NCBI RefSeq assembly: GCF_000227135.1
Contig: NC_018258.1
Span: 1,436,661 to 1,500,660 of the forward strand
From: Leishmania donovani
Lineage: Eukaryota; Euglenozoa; Kinetoplastea; Trypanosomatida; Trypanosomatidae
DNA: 64,000 nucleotides
Direction of reading: 5' to 3'
Positions 52,281-63,500 of this stretch are shown piece by piece; positions within the stretch are counted from its first letter, which is position 1; every line of letters begins with the position of its first letter. Under the pieces are notes generated by a model that saw only the letters and a list, made by a program, of their open reading frames with translations, did no database searches and was not told the origin of the DNA. The position numbers and the translations under genes were made by a program.

Positions 52281-54188
52281 ATGTCGGTAGTAGAAGAGGT
52301 TTACGCGGAGGGTCGGCGCAGTATTCAGGAGACGCGGTCCTCGCAAGCGCCGCGGTTTTGTCCCAGCAGAACCATCACCATCAATGAACCACAGCGTTTC
52401 TTTATGCTGCTGATCGGAGTCTACGCGTGCATATGCACGTCCATCAGCTACGTGTACAACCTTTTCTCTGGCCAACTTCAAGAGAAGTACAACTTCACTC
52501 AGAAGCAGATGTCTGTTATCACAACCATGTCTAATATTCTTGGCCTCGTTGTCTTTCCTCTGGCAGGGCTGTACGACTACTACGGCCCGCGGCCGCTTTT
52601 CATGATTGGCATGATAATTTTACCCCTTGGCGGAGTTCTCTTTGGACTGGCCTTCGCCGATGCTGTGGGCGGCAGTGTTGCGCGCTTCACAATCTTCAGC
52701 GCCTTCCTCGGCGTCGGTACCGCCATGTTTGATATTGCGGGTCTCATGACTATTCTGAGTGTGTTTCCCAGCAGTCGCGGAGCTGTGATTGCCGTAATGA
52801 AAACGTTCATCGGCCTTGGTTCTGCCATCTTCGGCGCTATCCAGCTGGGCTTTTTCGAGCACAACATTACCGGGTTCTTCTACTTTCTGTCGGCGTTTGC
52901 CGCCTTTGTCGGATTTCTGTGTGTTCTCTTCGTGGAGCTGCCGCCGTATCAGCTCACGGGCTACGAAGAGAAATACCTCACAGAGGCAGAGAAGGCGAAG
53001 AAGCTGTCCACCAAGAAGGCGTACTTAGAGAAGGTACCTTCTCCACGTCGCTTCAAGTACGGCTTTGTGCTTGTTGCCTTTCTCATTGTTCTTCTCCCCC
53101 TGCAGAGCGCCGTTGTGGCCTACATGCAGCTAGGACACCCCTACAAAGTCGCCTTTGCTTTGATCACCATCGGCGTCATGGCTCTCTACTGTATCATCGC
53201 GATTCCGCTCCGGTGGCTGGACGTGGGCAGCGCCAACATTATCGAGCAGCTGCCTGAGGAAAACGAGACTGCCGAGGCGGCCGCCGCTGCCGCATCAGAC
53301 CGCCGCATGACAGCTGCTCAGCGCCTCAGCATGCGCATCAACACGACGCGCACGAGCATTGCAGAGCGAGCCATTTTCAACGCAGCCAGCCTCGACGAGT
53401 CTGCCCACATTGCACCGCAGTACCAGACATCCTTCTTCGAAAGTGTCTGCACACTGAAGCTGTGGGCCCTCGCCTACTCTCTGTTCTCCATCTGTGGCAC
53501 TCAGATGGTCATCATCGTCAATGCCCGCTTTGTGTACGCCGCCGCGTCTGAGACGCACATGACACCGGAGGTCGCCTCCCTCCTCACTATCTTCAACGGT
53601 GCCGGCAGTGCCGTGGGGCGAATCCTCATGAGTATCTTCGAAGTCTGGACGCAAAAGCGCAAGCCTGAGGAGCGCATTCCGCTTACTATTTCGCTGTTTA
53701 TCCCATCGCTGATTGTTCTCGCGGCGTCCCTCATGCTCCTTTTTGCGCAGAAGGAGTGGCTCTTGATCTCGTTTGGCCTGACTGCTCTGGGCAACGGCTT
53801 CTCTGCGGCCTCCATAGTGCTCGTGATGCGGACTCTGTACGCGAAGGATGTCGCGAACCACTACAACTGCATGTCCCTCTCCTCACTTGCCAGCTCGGTG
53901 CTGCTAAATCAAATGCTCTACGGAAACTGGTACACAAAGGAGGCAAACAAGCAGGGCAGCAACATTTGCATTGGGCGGCAGTGCATCTTCGTGCCCTTCG
54001 CTATCATGAGCGGCCTGCTCTTTACTAGTCTCTTTTCTGACTTGTATGTTCACCTTCACTACAAGAAGTTTTGCGACGAGGTGCTTGCGGAGCGTGCGCA
54101 ACTCCGCGGCGCGCGTGCTAGCACCCCCCAGACCGACGAACCCGACGTTCTTGATGAGCATGAGCCGTTTCTGTCCTCGACGAACTGA
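52281..54188 (+). CDS. MFS transporter, nodulin-like type
   Basis: A 635-residue membrane protein with about 12 predicted spans, the first near residues 40-60 (FFMLLIGVYACICTSISYVY). The early segment with FSGQLQEKYNFTQKQMSVIT and LAGLYDYYGPRPLFMIGMII matches the Nodulin-like/MFS layout. The long loop between spans 6 and 7 is acidic and Ala-rich (LPEENETAEAAAAAASDRR) and the C-terminus is hydrophilic. Relatives move organic acids or nitrate-type compounds, but no substrate can be read from the sequence. Start set at the ATG at 52281 (MSVVEEVYAEGRRS); the frame is open upstream to 51924 from a GTG. It is the first gene of the plus-strand block. Confidence 0.9.
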   Translation: MSVVEEVYAEGRRSIQETRSSQAPRFCPSRTITINEPQRFFMLLIGVYACICTSISYVYNLFSGQLQEKYNFTQKQMSVITTMSNILGLVVFPLAGLYDYYGPRPLFMIGMIILPLGGVLFGLAFADAVGGSVARFTIFSAFLGVGTAMFDIAGLMTILSVFPSSRGAVIAVMKTFIGLGSAIFGAIQLGFFEHNITGFFYFLSAFAAFVGFLCVLFVELPPYQLTGYEEKYLTEAEKAKKLSTKKAYLEKVPSPRRFKYGFVLVAFLIVLLPLQSAVVAYMQLGHPYKVAFALITIGVMALYCIIAIPLRWLDVGSANIIEQLPEENETAEAAAAAASDRRMTAAQRLSMRINTTRTSIAERAIFNAASLDESAHIAPQYQTSFFESVCTLKLWALAYSLFSICGTQMVIIVNARFVYAAASETHMTPEVASLLTIFNGAGSAVGRILMSIFEVWTQKRKPEERIPLTISLFIPSLIVLAASLMLLFAQKEWLLISFGLTALGNGFSAASIVLVMRTLYAKDVANHYNCMSLSSLASSVLLNQMLYGNWYTKEANKQGSNICIGRQCIFVPFAIMSGLLFTSLFSDLYVHLHYKKFCDEVLAERAQLRGARASTPQTDEPDVLDEHEPFLSSTN

Positions 54189-54689
54189 GTTTGTGCGTCT
54201 TTCTAGACTTCTCCTTTTCGCTGCGCATTGTCTTGTAGTTCCCACTGCGTTGCGCACTCTCATCCCCAGCTGTGATTGGCCTAGCTCTTTCATCCCCAAA
54301 GCTTGGTACGTCTTACCTTTGCTCCTGGGAGCTCTTTTGTTCTCTTGTGTTGCATTACACTGTTCACGTTAGGAGATAAAATGCAGTGCGCATTCATGAG
54401 ATAGAAAAACAGGAGAGCAGTGCCTCATTGTGCAGCATTTACGAACCCTTCATCGCACGCTAGGATGCCTCACACAGTGGGACCTCCTTCGTTGCGTCCT
54501 TCTTTGACGCCCATGCGCCGTTCTTGATGTCGCTTATCACCTCCAATATTCTCCTATCCGCTTTCTTCTGCCTCGTGCATCTCATCTGTCCTCTCTACAC
54601 ACTCCCTCTTTTTCACAGTCTCCACTCAGAGCCGTTGCGCTTTCAAGCTCACACCGTTTTCATCTCTCCTCTCCCCTAACATTTTAACA
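54189..54689 (+). promoter_or_regulatory. Intergenic region with trans-splice acceptor for histone H4
   Basis: Pyrimidine-rich throughout. The run CTCCCTCTTTTTCAC ends in AG at 54617-54618, about 70 nt before the H4 ATG, a good spliced-leader acceptor candidate. Confidence 0.55.
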
Positions 54690-54992
54690 ATGGCCAAGGG
54701 CAAGCGCTCCGCTGATGCCAAGGGCAGCCAGAGGCGCCAGAAGAAGGTGCTGCGCGACAACATCCGCGGCATCACTCGCGGCTGCGTCCGCCGCATGGCG
54801 CGCCGCGGTGGCGTGAAGCGCATCTCGAGCGAGGTCTACGAAGAGGTGCGCCGCGTGCTGAAGGCCTACGTGGAGGACATTGTGCGCTGCAGCACGGCCT
54901 ACACCGAGTACGCACGCAAGAAGACGGTGACGGCGTGCGATGTTGTGAACGCGCTGCGCAAGCAAGGCCACATCCTCTACGGCTACGCGTAA
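54690..54992 (+). CDS. H4: Histone H4
   Basis: A complete 100-residue H4, somewhat diverged as is usual for trypanosomatids. The tail is MAKGKRSADAKGSQRRQKKV, followed by the histone-fold segments DNIRGITRGCVRRMARRGGV, YEEVRRVLKAYVEDIVRC and KKTVTACDVVNALRKQGHIL, ending YGYA. It is a core nucleosome component pairing with H3. Further copies follow, interrupted by an assembly gap. Confidence 0.98.
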   Translation: MAKGKRSADAKGSQRRQKKVLRDNIRGITRGCVRRMARRGGVKRISSEVYEEVRRVLKAYVEDIVRCSTAYTEYARKKTVTACDVVNALRKQGHILYGYA

Positions 54993-55025
54993 ATGGTCGC
55001 AGAGCCGCTGCACACTCATAGATAC

Positions 55026-55124
55026 NNNNNNNNNNNNNNNNNNNNNNNNNNNNNNNNNNNNNNNNNNNNNNNNNNNNNNNNNNNNNNNNNNNNNNNNNNN
55101 NNNNNNNNNNNNNNNNNNNNNNNN
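55026..55124. other. Assembly gap in the H4 array
   Basis: A run of 99 N. The bases directly after it (55125-55131) are the end of another H4 coding region plus stop, so the gap separates tandem H4 copies. Confidence 0.9.
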
Positions 55125-55205
55125 CGCGTAAATGCTCGCAGAGCCGCTGCACACTCATAGATACACCTTCTTTGTTCCTGCCATCGTTTCTGTGGTTTCC
55201 TTGGT

Positions 55206-55361
55206 TACGAAGAGGTGCGCCGCGTGCTGAAGGCCTACGTGGAGGACATTGTGCGCTGCAGCACGGCCTACACCGAGTACGCACGCAAGAAGACGGTGAC
55301 GGCGTGCGATGTTGTGAACGCGCTGCGCAAGCAAGGCCACATCCTCTACGGCTACGCGTAA
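55206..55361 (+). pseudogene. Truncated histone H4 copy or misjoined fragment
   Basis: 51 codons plus stop encode the C-terminal half of H4, identical to the complete copy from YEEVRRV to the end. Its 5' side (55132-55205) is H4 3' UTR sequence, which also follows this fragment from 55362, so UTR is joined straight into mid-gene. Either a real truncated copy or an assembly join within a collapsed tandem array. It has no start codon. Confidence 0.7.
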
Positions 55362-55838
55362 ATGCTCGCAGAGCCGCTGCACACTCATAGATACACCTTC
55401 TTTGTTCCTGCCATCGTTTCTGTGGTTTCCTTGGTTTTCGACTTCCCCTCCCCCCACTATGGCTTTTCTTCTGTCTCGTGCTGACACCCTCCCCTACCCA
55501 TCGCTGTTTGCTGGCGGCAGTACAGAAAGAAAACAGCACACCCACTCCACTGCATACCTGAAGAGCGGTCGTGCGCGGCCGTATCCGAAGCACGCTCTCG
55601 GCGTCCGTGTCTATGGAGGCTGAATGCAGCCCCGCCCCCTCCCTGCCTCCCTCAACGCCCGCCGGCGCCAGAGGTCACCACGCGGGATGCTGGGCCGCCT
55701 CTTCGACATTGCCACTCCTCCGCCGCCGCTTGCTCGCTCATGGTCTGTGCCACAGCACCATGCGCCCCCTTTCACTCTTTGCGCTTCTCTTCGTCTCCTT
55801 ATGTTCTCTGTTCGCACACACATAACACGCACGAGCTC
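55362..55838 (+). other. H4 3' flank, no gene seen
   Basis: Pyrimidine-rich sequence downstream of the H4 fragment. Ends at an assembly gap. Confidence 0.45.
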
Positions 55839-56540
55839 NNNNNNNNNNNNNNNNNNNNNNNNNNNNNNNNNNNNNNNNNNNNNNNNNNNNNNNNNNNNNN
55901 NNNNNNNNNNNNNNNNNNNNNNNNNNNNNNNNNNNNNNNNNNNNNNNNNNNNNNNNNNNNNNNNNNNNNNNNNNNNNNNNNNNNNNNNNNNNNNNNNNNN
56001 NNNNNNNNNNNNNNNNNNNNNNNNNNNNNNNNNNNNNNNNNNNNNNNNNNNNNNNNNNNNNNNNNNNNNNNNNNNNNNNNNNNNNNNNNNNNNNNNNNNN
56101 NNNNNNNNNNNNNNNNNNNNNNNNNNNNNNNNNNNNNNNNNNNNNNNNNNNNNNNNNNNNNNNNNNNNNNNNNNNNNNNNNNNNNNNNNNNNNNNNNNNN
56201 NNNNNNNNNNNNNNNNNNNNNNNNNNNNNNNNNNNNNNNNNNNNNNNNNNNNNNNNNNNNNNNNNNNNNNNNNNNNNNNNNNNNNNNNNNNNNNNNNNNN
56301 NNNNNNNNNNNNNNNNNNNNNNNNNNNNNNNNNNNNNNNNNNNNNNNNNNNNNNNNNNNNNNNNNNNNNNNNNNNNNNNNNNNNNNNNNNNNNNNNNNNN
56401 NNNNNNNNNNNNNNNNNNNNNNNNNNNNNNNNNNNNNNNNNNNNNNNNNNNNNNNNNNNNNNNNNNNNNNNNNNNNNNNNNNNNNNNNNNNNNNNNNNNN
56501 NNNNNNNNNNNNNNNNNNNNNNNNNNNNNNNNNNNNNNNN
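55839..56540. other. Assembly gap
   Basis: A run of 702 N. Any gene here cannot be seen. Confidence 1.
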
Positions 56541-56886
56541 TCCTCTGCTTCTTCTCGCGTAGAGGAGGAGGGGCAGCGGCACTGCTGACGCGTCTCCCAC
56601 TGAAGTACGTGCAGGCCCTCCCTCTTTTCTGTTAGGCGCTGGGGACTTTCCATCGAACCGCGCCGGATGCCAGCGAAAGGTGCAGCGGGGTCACTGCCGC
56701 GCACATCCTTGCAAAGGAAAGTCTTGCCCATTTTTGTCTCGGGGAAGAGAAACTCAGACCTGTTTTGTGTGGCAACAGCCTGCACGACCAAAAAGGCAAA
56801 CAGCCTCACCATTTCCACAGCGCCGCTTCGGTGTTGCTCGGCGCCGTGACATCTTCCACTGTCACTTCGAGTCACCCGATTCGCGA

Positions 56887-56983
56887 GTCTTTTGACCATC
56901 TCACGGCGCCCACCTTCCCCCGATTCCCTCCGCCCATCACTCTATATCTCCCTCTCTCTATTTCTCCCTACATCCACCCACCC
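56887..56983 (+). repeat. 97-bp direct repeat, copy 1
   Basis: Matches 57066-57162 from GTCTTTTGACCATCTC to ATCCACCCACCC. Pyrimidine-rich; CA-rich short repeats follow copy 1. Confidence 0.85.
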
Positions 56984-57065
56984 ACACCCACACCCACACC
57001 CACACACAGGCACATGCAAGTGGAGGGCGACACAGGTCCGCTGACTCGCGCGTCCTTTGCAGTCG

Positions 57066-57162
57066 GTCTTTTGACCATCTCACGGCGCCCACCTTCCCCC
57101 GATTCCCTCCGCCCATCACTCTATATCTCCCTCTCTCTATTTCTCCCTACATCCACCCACCC
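57066..57162 (+). repeat. 97-bp direct repeat, copy 2
   Basis: Second copy, ending at an assembly gap, which suggests the repeat itself broke the assembly. Confidence 0.85.
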
Positions 57163-57497
57163 NNNNNNNNNNNNNNNNNNNNNNNNNNNNNNNNNNNNNN
57201 NNNNNNNNNNNNNNNNNNNNNNNNNNNNNNNNNNNNNNNNNNNNNNNNNNNNNNNNNNNNNNNNNNNNNNNNNNNNNNNNNNNNNNNNNNNNNNNNNNNN
57301 NNNNNNNNNNNNNNNNNNNNNNNNNNNNNNNNNNNNNNNNNNNNNNNNNNNNNNNNNNNNNNNNNNNNNNNNNNNNNNNNNNNNNNNNNNNNNNNNNNNN
57401 NNNNNNNNNNNNNNNNNNNNNNNNNNNNNNNNNNNNNNNNNNNNNNNNNNNNNNNNNNNNNNNNNNNNNNNNNNNNNNNNNNNNNNNNNNNNNNNNN
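57163..57497. other. Assembly gap covering galactosyltransferase 5' ends
   Basis: A run of 335 N. The N-terminal membrane anchor expected for the following glycosyltransferase would lie here. Confidence 1.
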
Positions 57498-57681
57498 TTG
57501 CTGCCTCTGAAACTGACTCTCTGGTGCGACTGGACCCTGATCAGCTGCCTTCGTGGACGCTGCGCGTGATCGACGAGGACTGCACGATGTGCTTCGACAA
57601 CGTCACGTACGCTTCTGCGGTTGCTGCGAATGCGGGGAGATCGACTGACAGGACGGGAAACCAGAGCCTGGAAAGGCTTCC
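57498..57681 (+). CDS. Phosphoglycan galactosyltransferase fragment S1
   Basis: Encodes AASETDSLVRLDPDQLPSW and continues to NQSLERLP, matching the N-terminal region of the following copy. The 184 bp recur at 57802-57985 with a difference that changes LDPDQ to LGPDQ. At 57682 the sequence switches to one belonging upstream in the next copy, so this is a partial unit joined to another. Real tandem remnant or assembly join. Confidence 0.6.
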
Positions 57682-58650
57682 AGAAGCGGTCGATACGGTT
57701 GTCAAAGGAGGCGGCCCGTCGCTCTGAGTTTCCATCGCCGTTTTCCGTCCTCGTGCACCACGAGACTGCTGTTGAGCGGTTGACGACCACACAGCGCGGT
57801 CTTGCTGCCTCTGAAACTGACTCTCTGGTGCGACTGGGCCCTGATCAGCTGCCTTCGTGGACGCTGCGCGTGATCGACGAGGACTGCACGATGTGCTTCG
57901 ACAACGTCACGTACGCTTCTGCGGTTGCTGCGAATGCGGGGAGATCGACTGACAGGACGGGAAACCAGAGCCTGGAAAGGCTTCCCGTGTTCGCGACAAC
58001 ATCTGCGCCGCTGGGCCTCATGGGGCCCATGTTGTTTGCCATGGCGAGCGTGACGGACGACGTGGACGTAGCAGCTGAACTGCCGCGGTGGCAATGGGTG
58101 ACCCGGTCGTACGCGCAGCAGCGCCGCTTCGTCCACGCGTCGCAGTCGAGGGGCACAGGTGAGCGACCGCGGCACTTGATCGTGATGNNNNNNNNNNNNN
58201 NNNNNNNNNNNNNNNNNNNNNNNNNNNNNNNNNNNNNNNNNNNNNNNNNNNNNNNNTACCGAGAGGTTGCGCGCACCGACAACAACTTTACTGGCGCGCT
58301 GCTGCAGCTCTACGTGTTCGCTGCTGCGGAGCGTGATTCTGAGGACACAACGCATTCCACCGTGGACGTGGCGCAGCTGGCCCCAACAGTGAGCGAGTAC
58401 GCCGCAGCGACTGCGCAGCGCCTGGCTGTGGATGACGGTGACGTCAACAGTGCTCCCACGTACGTGCAGCGCCGCGTGGTGCTGCGTGATGGGTGGCGCG
58501 ACATCCCAAGAAGCGATGACGCGGTGTGGAAGTCACCCTGCGCTGGTGTAAGGACCTCCGTGGTTACTAGGGCAAGTCTTGTGGACGGGACCTCGCCCCT
58601 CGCGGCTCTTTCAGCCCAGTTGTCGCTGCCCGTGACACTTGCCTTCACAG

Positions 58651-58682
<32 letters not shown>

Positions 58683-59071
58683 GCATTGTGGCAGGAGGTG
58701 CTGCACCACCGCAACTCGCTGTGGCTGGACTTTTTGACGGACCGCAAGCCGACCACGAAAAAGAAAATGGGCGATGCGATATCGTGGGGTATCCCGACAG
58801 AAGTAGGCATGACTCAAAAGGTCGTGATATGGCTGAACTACGCGTACACTGCCTTCCCAGACGTGCCGTACATCATGAAGGGCGACGACGACATGTACCT
58901 GAAGGTGCCACAGTACTTGAGCGACCTGCGGCATGTGCGCGGTGGGTGGGCAAAACCGCGCAACTTGACGGCGACCATTCCCCACAAAGGGGTTATCCCA
59001 CCGACGCTGGGCATCGACGACGCGGAGGAATGCCTGTATCGAGTGTGGTGGATCTATAGCAGTCAAGTCGC
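57682..59071 (+). CDS. SCG: SCG-type phosphoglycan beta-1,3-galactosyltransferase, partial copy S2
   Basis: Plus-strand frame covering most of the lumenal part of an SCG-family enzyme, with gaps at 58188-58256 and from 59072. Visible are LPSWTLRVIDEDCTMCFDN, a central region (LWLDFLTDRKPTTKKKMGDA) and the donor-binding KGDDDMYLKVPQYLSDL, the DxD motif that binds metal and UDP-galactose in GT31-like enzymes. Family members are type II Golgi membrane proteins adding beta-1,3-galactose side chains to lipophosphoglycan and proteophosphoglycan. The N-terminal anchor is not seen. An A30 tract at 58651-58680 adds E-K9-T in frame. After about 59050 the sequence leaves the family pattern at the gap edge. 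Confidence 0.75.
58651..58680 (+). repeat. A30 homopolymer inside a coding frame
   Basis: Thirty consecutive A between GCCTTCACAG and CTGCATTGTGG. It keeps the frame and would encode nine lysines in a row. Confidence 0.95.
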
Positions 59072-59170
59072 NNNNNNNNNNNNNNNNNNNNNNNNNNNNN
59101 NNNNNNNNNNNNNNNNNNNNNNNNNNNNNNNNNNNNNNNNNNNNNNNNNNNNNNNNNNNNNNNNNNNNNN

Positions 59171-60004
59171 CCGACAGAAGTAGGCATGACTCAAAAGGTC
59201 GTGATATGGCTGAACTACGCGTACACTGCCTTCCCAGACGTGCCGTACATCATGAAGGGCGACGACGACACGTACTTGAAGGTGCCACAGTACTTGAGCG
59301 ACCTGCGGCATGTGCGCGGTGGGTGGGCAAAACCGCGCAACTTGACGGCGACCATTCCCCACAAAGGGGTTATCCCACCGACGCTGGACATCGACGACGC
59401 GGAGGAATGCCTGTATCGAGTGTGGTGGTGGTACGACAATCATAACGTTGCATTTGGCCACGGTCCTGGCTATGCACTAGACCGTCGCCTCATCCAAGCT
59501 GTACTGAACCCATTCGATATCACCAACCAACGTTTGCTGATGCTATTAACGGTGCCGTACACCTTCATGTATGACAGTCATTATGCGAGCTTGCTCATGC
59601 AGCACGAGGACCTTTTCGTGGGACGGCAATTGCAAAGTCTTTCTGTTAGGGTGAAAGAAGTTTGCACGAAGCGTCCACTGCGCTACGTATCGGACAAAGA
59701 ACCACGCTCGCTCCAGGTTCTCAGACCCGCGCCCTCCCATCAGACCTGGACATGGAGCTCGGTACTGCTGCACTATGCTATGCCGGCGATTCCTTATTTC
59801 ATCCACTACTACTTCAAGCACGAGTTCAAGGTAGCCGAGGCGGCTAAAGGGGCACTTAAGCAGGGCATCGATGCCAGCGCCATCGATGCGAATGCCACAC
59901 AGAAAATGAAGGAGTGGGTGGCGTCGCAAGTGCCGACGACGCTGGCAGACCTGAAAAGGGTGCAGAATGTAAGCTGGGTGCGCGGAGACCCATGCACGGC
60001 GGGC
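59171..60004 (+). CDS. SCG: SCG-type phosphoglycan galactosyltransferase, partial copy S3
   Basis: Begins within the enzyme at PTEVGMTQKVVIWLNYAY and includes the DxD motif as KGDDDTYLKV (Met to Thr compared with S2), then WWYDNHNVAFGHGPGYALD, where the family's acceptor/donor pocket lies, and continues to the C-terminal region (DLKRVQNVSWVRGDPCTAG) at the next gap. The first part repeats S2 at an offset of 377 bp. Both ends are assembly gaps. Expected product and location as for S2. Confidence 0.8.
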
Positions 60005-60103
60005 NNNNNNNNNNNNNNNNNNNNNNNNNNNNNNNNNNNNNNNNNNNNNNNNNNNNNNNNNNNNNNNNNNNNNNNNNNNNNNNNNNNNNNNNNNNNNNNN
60101 NNN

Positions 60104-60581
60104 ACGGCAATTGCAAAGTCTTTCTGTTAGGGTGAAAGAAGTTTGCACGAAGCGTCCACTGCGCTACGTATCGGACAAAGAACCACGCTCGCTCCAGGTT
60201 CTCAGACCCGCGCCCTCCCATCAGACCTGGACATGGAGCTCGGTACTGCTGCACTATGCTATGCCGGCGATTCCTTATTTCATCCACTACTACTTCAAGC
60301 ACGAGTTCAAGGTAGCCGAGGCGGCTAAAGGGGCACTTAAGCAGGGCATCGATGCCAGCGCCATCGATGCGAATGCCACACAGAAAATGAAGGAGTGGGT
60401 GGCGTCGCAAGTGCCGACGACGCTGGCGGACCTGAAAAGGGTGCAGAATGTAAGCTGGGTGCGCGGAGACCCACGCACGGCGTACGTTGTAGCTGAGGGC
60501 GACGGCGTTGCAGTGTACGATATTGCGTACAGGCCTCGCAACACGACACTTGTCGAATGTGCCATCGAGTCTGGAAAGTAG
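60104..60581 (+). CDS. SCG: SCG-type phosphoglycan galactosyltransferase, 3' part, copy S4
   Basis: C-terminal 158 codons, matching S3 (offset 481 bp) and continuing beyond it to the true end: RTAYVVAEGDGVAVYDIAYR, then NTTLVECAIESGK and a TAG at 60579-60581. It is the last convincing gene before the telomere. S3 and S4 may be one gene split by a repeated contig end, or two copies. Confidence 0.8.
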
Positions 60582-63500
60582 TGCAACACGTTTCTTTTCT
60601 GTCGCCCTCCACCCTTGGCCGTCAAGCATGACCTCGAGCACCTTGCGATGGAGGGGAACTGCTGAATTAAGACGCAAGAAGCGTGAGCCTCGGTGACCGC
60701 TGAAATGAGAGCCGTTCGTCTTTCTGTCTTTTTCTCTGCACGCTCCCCACTAGAAACTCATCTCTGTCTCAGGACCTTAGACAAACGTTTTTCTCCCGCT
60801 TCTCTGACACACGCCTGCCCGCTGTGAGAATCGACGCGCTTTCTTGTGGCCAAGAGTACTAGTTGAGAGAGGTAGCCACAATGGCCAACCTTCTTCTTTT
60901 TCACTGGTGTCTCCATCTACATTTGTCTGCTGGCTGATTTGTGAAGCAAACTCGGTAGTTGTGAATTCACGAAGGACCCGACCGTGTGCGAGAGCTTTTT
61001 TTTCGATGTGAGCGCGTGTGCTTGTGGGAAGCGCCTCAATGTGCGTCTTGCACTCTGCCAACGAGAGTACAAACACATACACGTAGTACGTGCACTACCA
61101 CCACTCTGGCTGACTCCAACCCCATTCTTTTTTTTCGGCCTGCGCATGCAGCGTCTCTCTCTCCTGTTTTCTTTGCTTTAGCGTATGCCGAAACTGCTGG
61201 TGTGTAGCTCCTTCTTTTTGTGTTGGCCTGCACCAATGCTCTTTTGCTGTTTATGAAATAACTCCTGACTCCACCCCTTGTGAGGCACTGCTCTATTCGA
61301 CCTCCTTTTTTTTTTCGCGACTTTTCTCCCCGTGTAAACAACAAAGGAGAAGTTCGGCCTCTCTTCCACGTTTCTCTTCTTCGCGTTCTCCTGTGTGATG
61401 AGTGTAGAGAATAGGCAACTGCGCAGCACACGCTTCCGTCCTTTGATCTTTCTGCTATACAGGAACTGGCGCTCCGCGTGCGCTACACTGAATCTGTTGT
61501 GAAGGAAAAACGGTTTAAATATCCCTCTTGATGTTCACCGTATTGTGTCTATGCGTTCACGTGCGTCTGTGTGTCACTCCTTCATGGGCGTGCAACTCAC
61601 AGCGCCACATCTTCCGAGAGTGCTCCGATCCATCTCCCACACTTCTTTTCTTTGGCACGACGGTGGCGATGCGCAACCACATTCTTTCCCCCTTTGCCTC
61701 TGTGTCCGTTGCTGTCGGCATCATGGGCCGCTCTCTCGTTTTGCACAGGCATCGTCATACCACGCCATACCATCTGCGATGCTGCGCCGTTAATCACTAT
61801 CTGTCTTTACTGTGGCACACACACGAAAAACAGAATTGACAAACAGCTGCGCACTCTCTGGTGCAAAGGGCTTGGAGGGTAGTTTGCCGCTCCATGCTTT
61901 GGCTTCACAGTGGTGGCGGTGTTTTATTTTGTAGGCGACTGTGTGATTGTGTTGAGTCGATGTATGAGCGTGCGTCACAACAACTCCTCAGCGACTTTGC
62001 ATTACACACAACACGAGGAGAGGTAAGCAGGCACGCCACCTGTGCGACTCCATATGTGCACGTGCGCGTATGTCTCTTCCTTTTCTCTTGTTTTTTGCTG
62101 CGTTATGCCCCATCTCTTTCTTTACACTCTCGTTACGTAAAGACACACGTCGTTTTGTTGCTCAGGTGCAATGTCTTTCTTTCTTTTCTGTCTCCCTCTT
62201 TTTTTGCTATTGTTGTTTGTCGAGCTGATCTTACGTTGCAGCGAATGCGTGTGCAGCGCTTCCACTCCATCCTCACTTACTGCCACCGGCGACTCCTGAA
62301 AGGTATCAAAAACGACTCGCAGGAGCACCGAACACCAGCTTAGCCGCGTAAGGGTGGCCGCACACACTCTGCCATAGTGCAACGCCCGCCCTGTCCATAT
62401 TCCTCATCTCTCTTTTTCCTCTTGTATTGGCATTTCTTTGTTTTGTGTGGCGTGCTCATTCTTTTCTCTTTGACGTTTGCTTACTGGGGCCCACGGACTC
62501 AGTTTTCCGTTGTCTGTTTTATCGTTTTCCGTCTGTGAGACTCTGGGGATGGCTGGCAACGTACGTGCGGTTGACGGCAGAAGATGATGGCTAGGCTGAT
62601 GGACATGCCTCTCGTCTCTCTGATTGTCTTTTGTTGTTTTCGCTCCTCGTTGTCTTCGATAGCTGAACATACGCACGCTTTCTCTCTTGCGTGTGCTCGC
62701 CTCATGCAAATCGCAGTGATTGCCCGCACTTCACGAAGCTGCTGGAGCGGGGGACTGCTCTTTGCGTGCGCGCCTCATTTTCTTTCCTGGAGGCGTATGG
62801 GCGTGGCAGCACGGACTCCCAATCTTTGCTTACTTGAAACGGGAAGCATCGATGCTGCGCCCGTCCAGTGCACGACGTTGTGTCTCCCATGTAGTTGTCC
62901 AACTGACGAATCATCTACAGCGGAGGTAATGCCGATGTGCACGCACTGCTTCGCCTCTCCAAATCAGCAGCGAAACAAGTACGCGCACACCAGAAGCAAA
63001 CGCAAAAACGAAGGAAAATGCACCCCGCGTCGGGGGAACTCTCACACCGAGTGAACTGCAACATATCACGCAAGGCAATATACATAAACGCTGGCTGGCT
63101 ACCTATTTTTCTCACTCCTAAGGTATCATGCACAGTAACTGGAGGGAGTGGCCTCTGCTCTTTGCTGCCACTGATGCAGGTGCACTATGGAGTCCGCGCG
63201 GAGAACGGATGACAGAATCCGTACTCCCTCCTGTGGATGTGCCTCGAGTCGAAGATGGAGCGATTAAGGCACGGCAGGGACAAGCGTGGGCCGCAGAGAC
63301 CACTCACGTGCACTGTTACGCCCCGTGTTCGTCTCTGGTCGCCAGAGTCGTTCCAGCTGCCACGGCTGTTGCCGCTGTGCTACTGACATACATGCTGAAT
63401 GTGCGCAAAGCATTTTGCTCTCTGCATTATCTGCGACCCCTTCCTTTTCTCTCTTTTGCGCGGTCATGGCATGGCTACTTTATGTGCCACGTGGCACCCC

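Larger units (their letters stand above)
56541..57162 (+). other. Spacer with direct repeat upstream of galactosyltransferases
   Basis: No gene supported. A 97-bp stretch (56887-56983) containing CATCTCACGGCGCCCACC and a pyrimidine-rich tail recurs at 57066-57162. Each copy could act as a splice-acceptor region for a galactosyltransferase copy. Confidence 0.6.
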
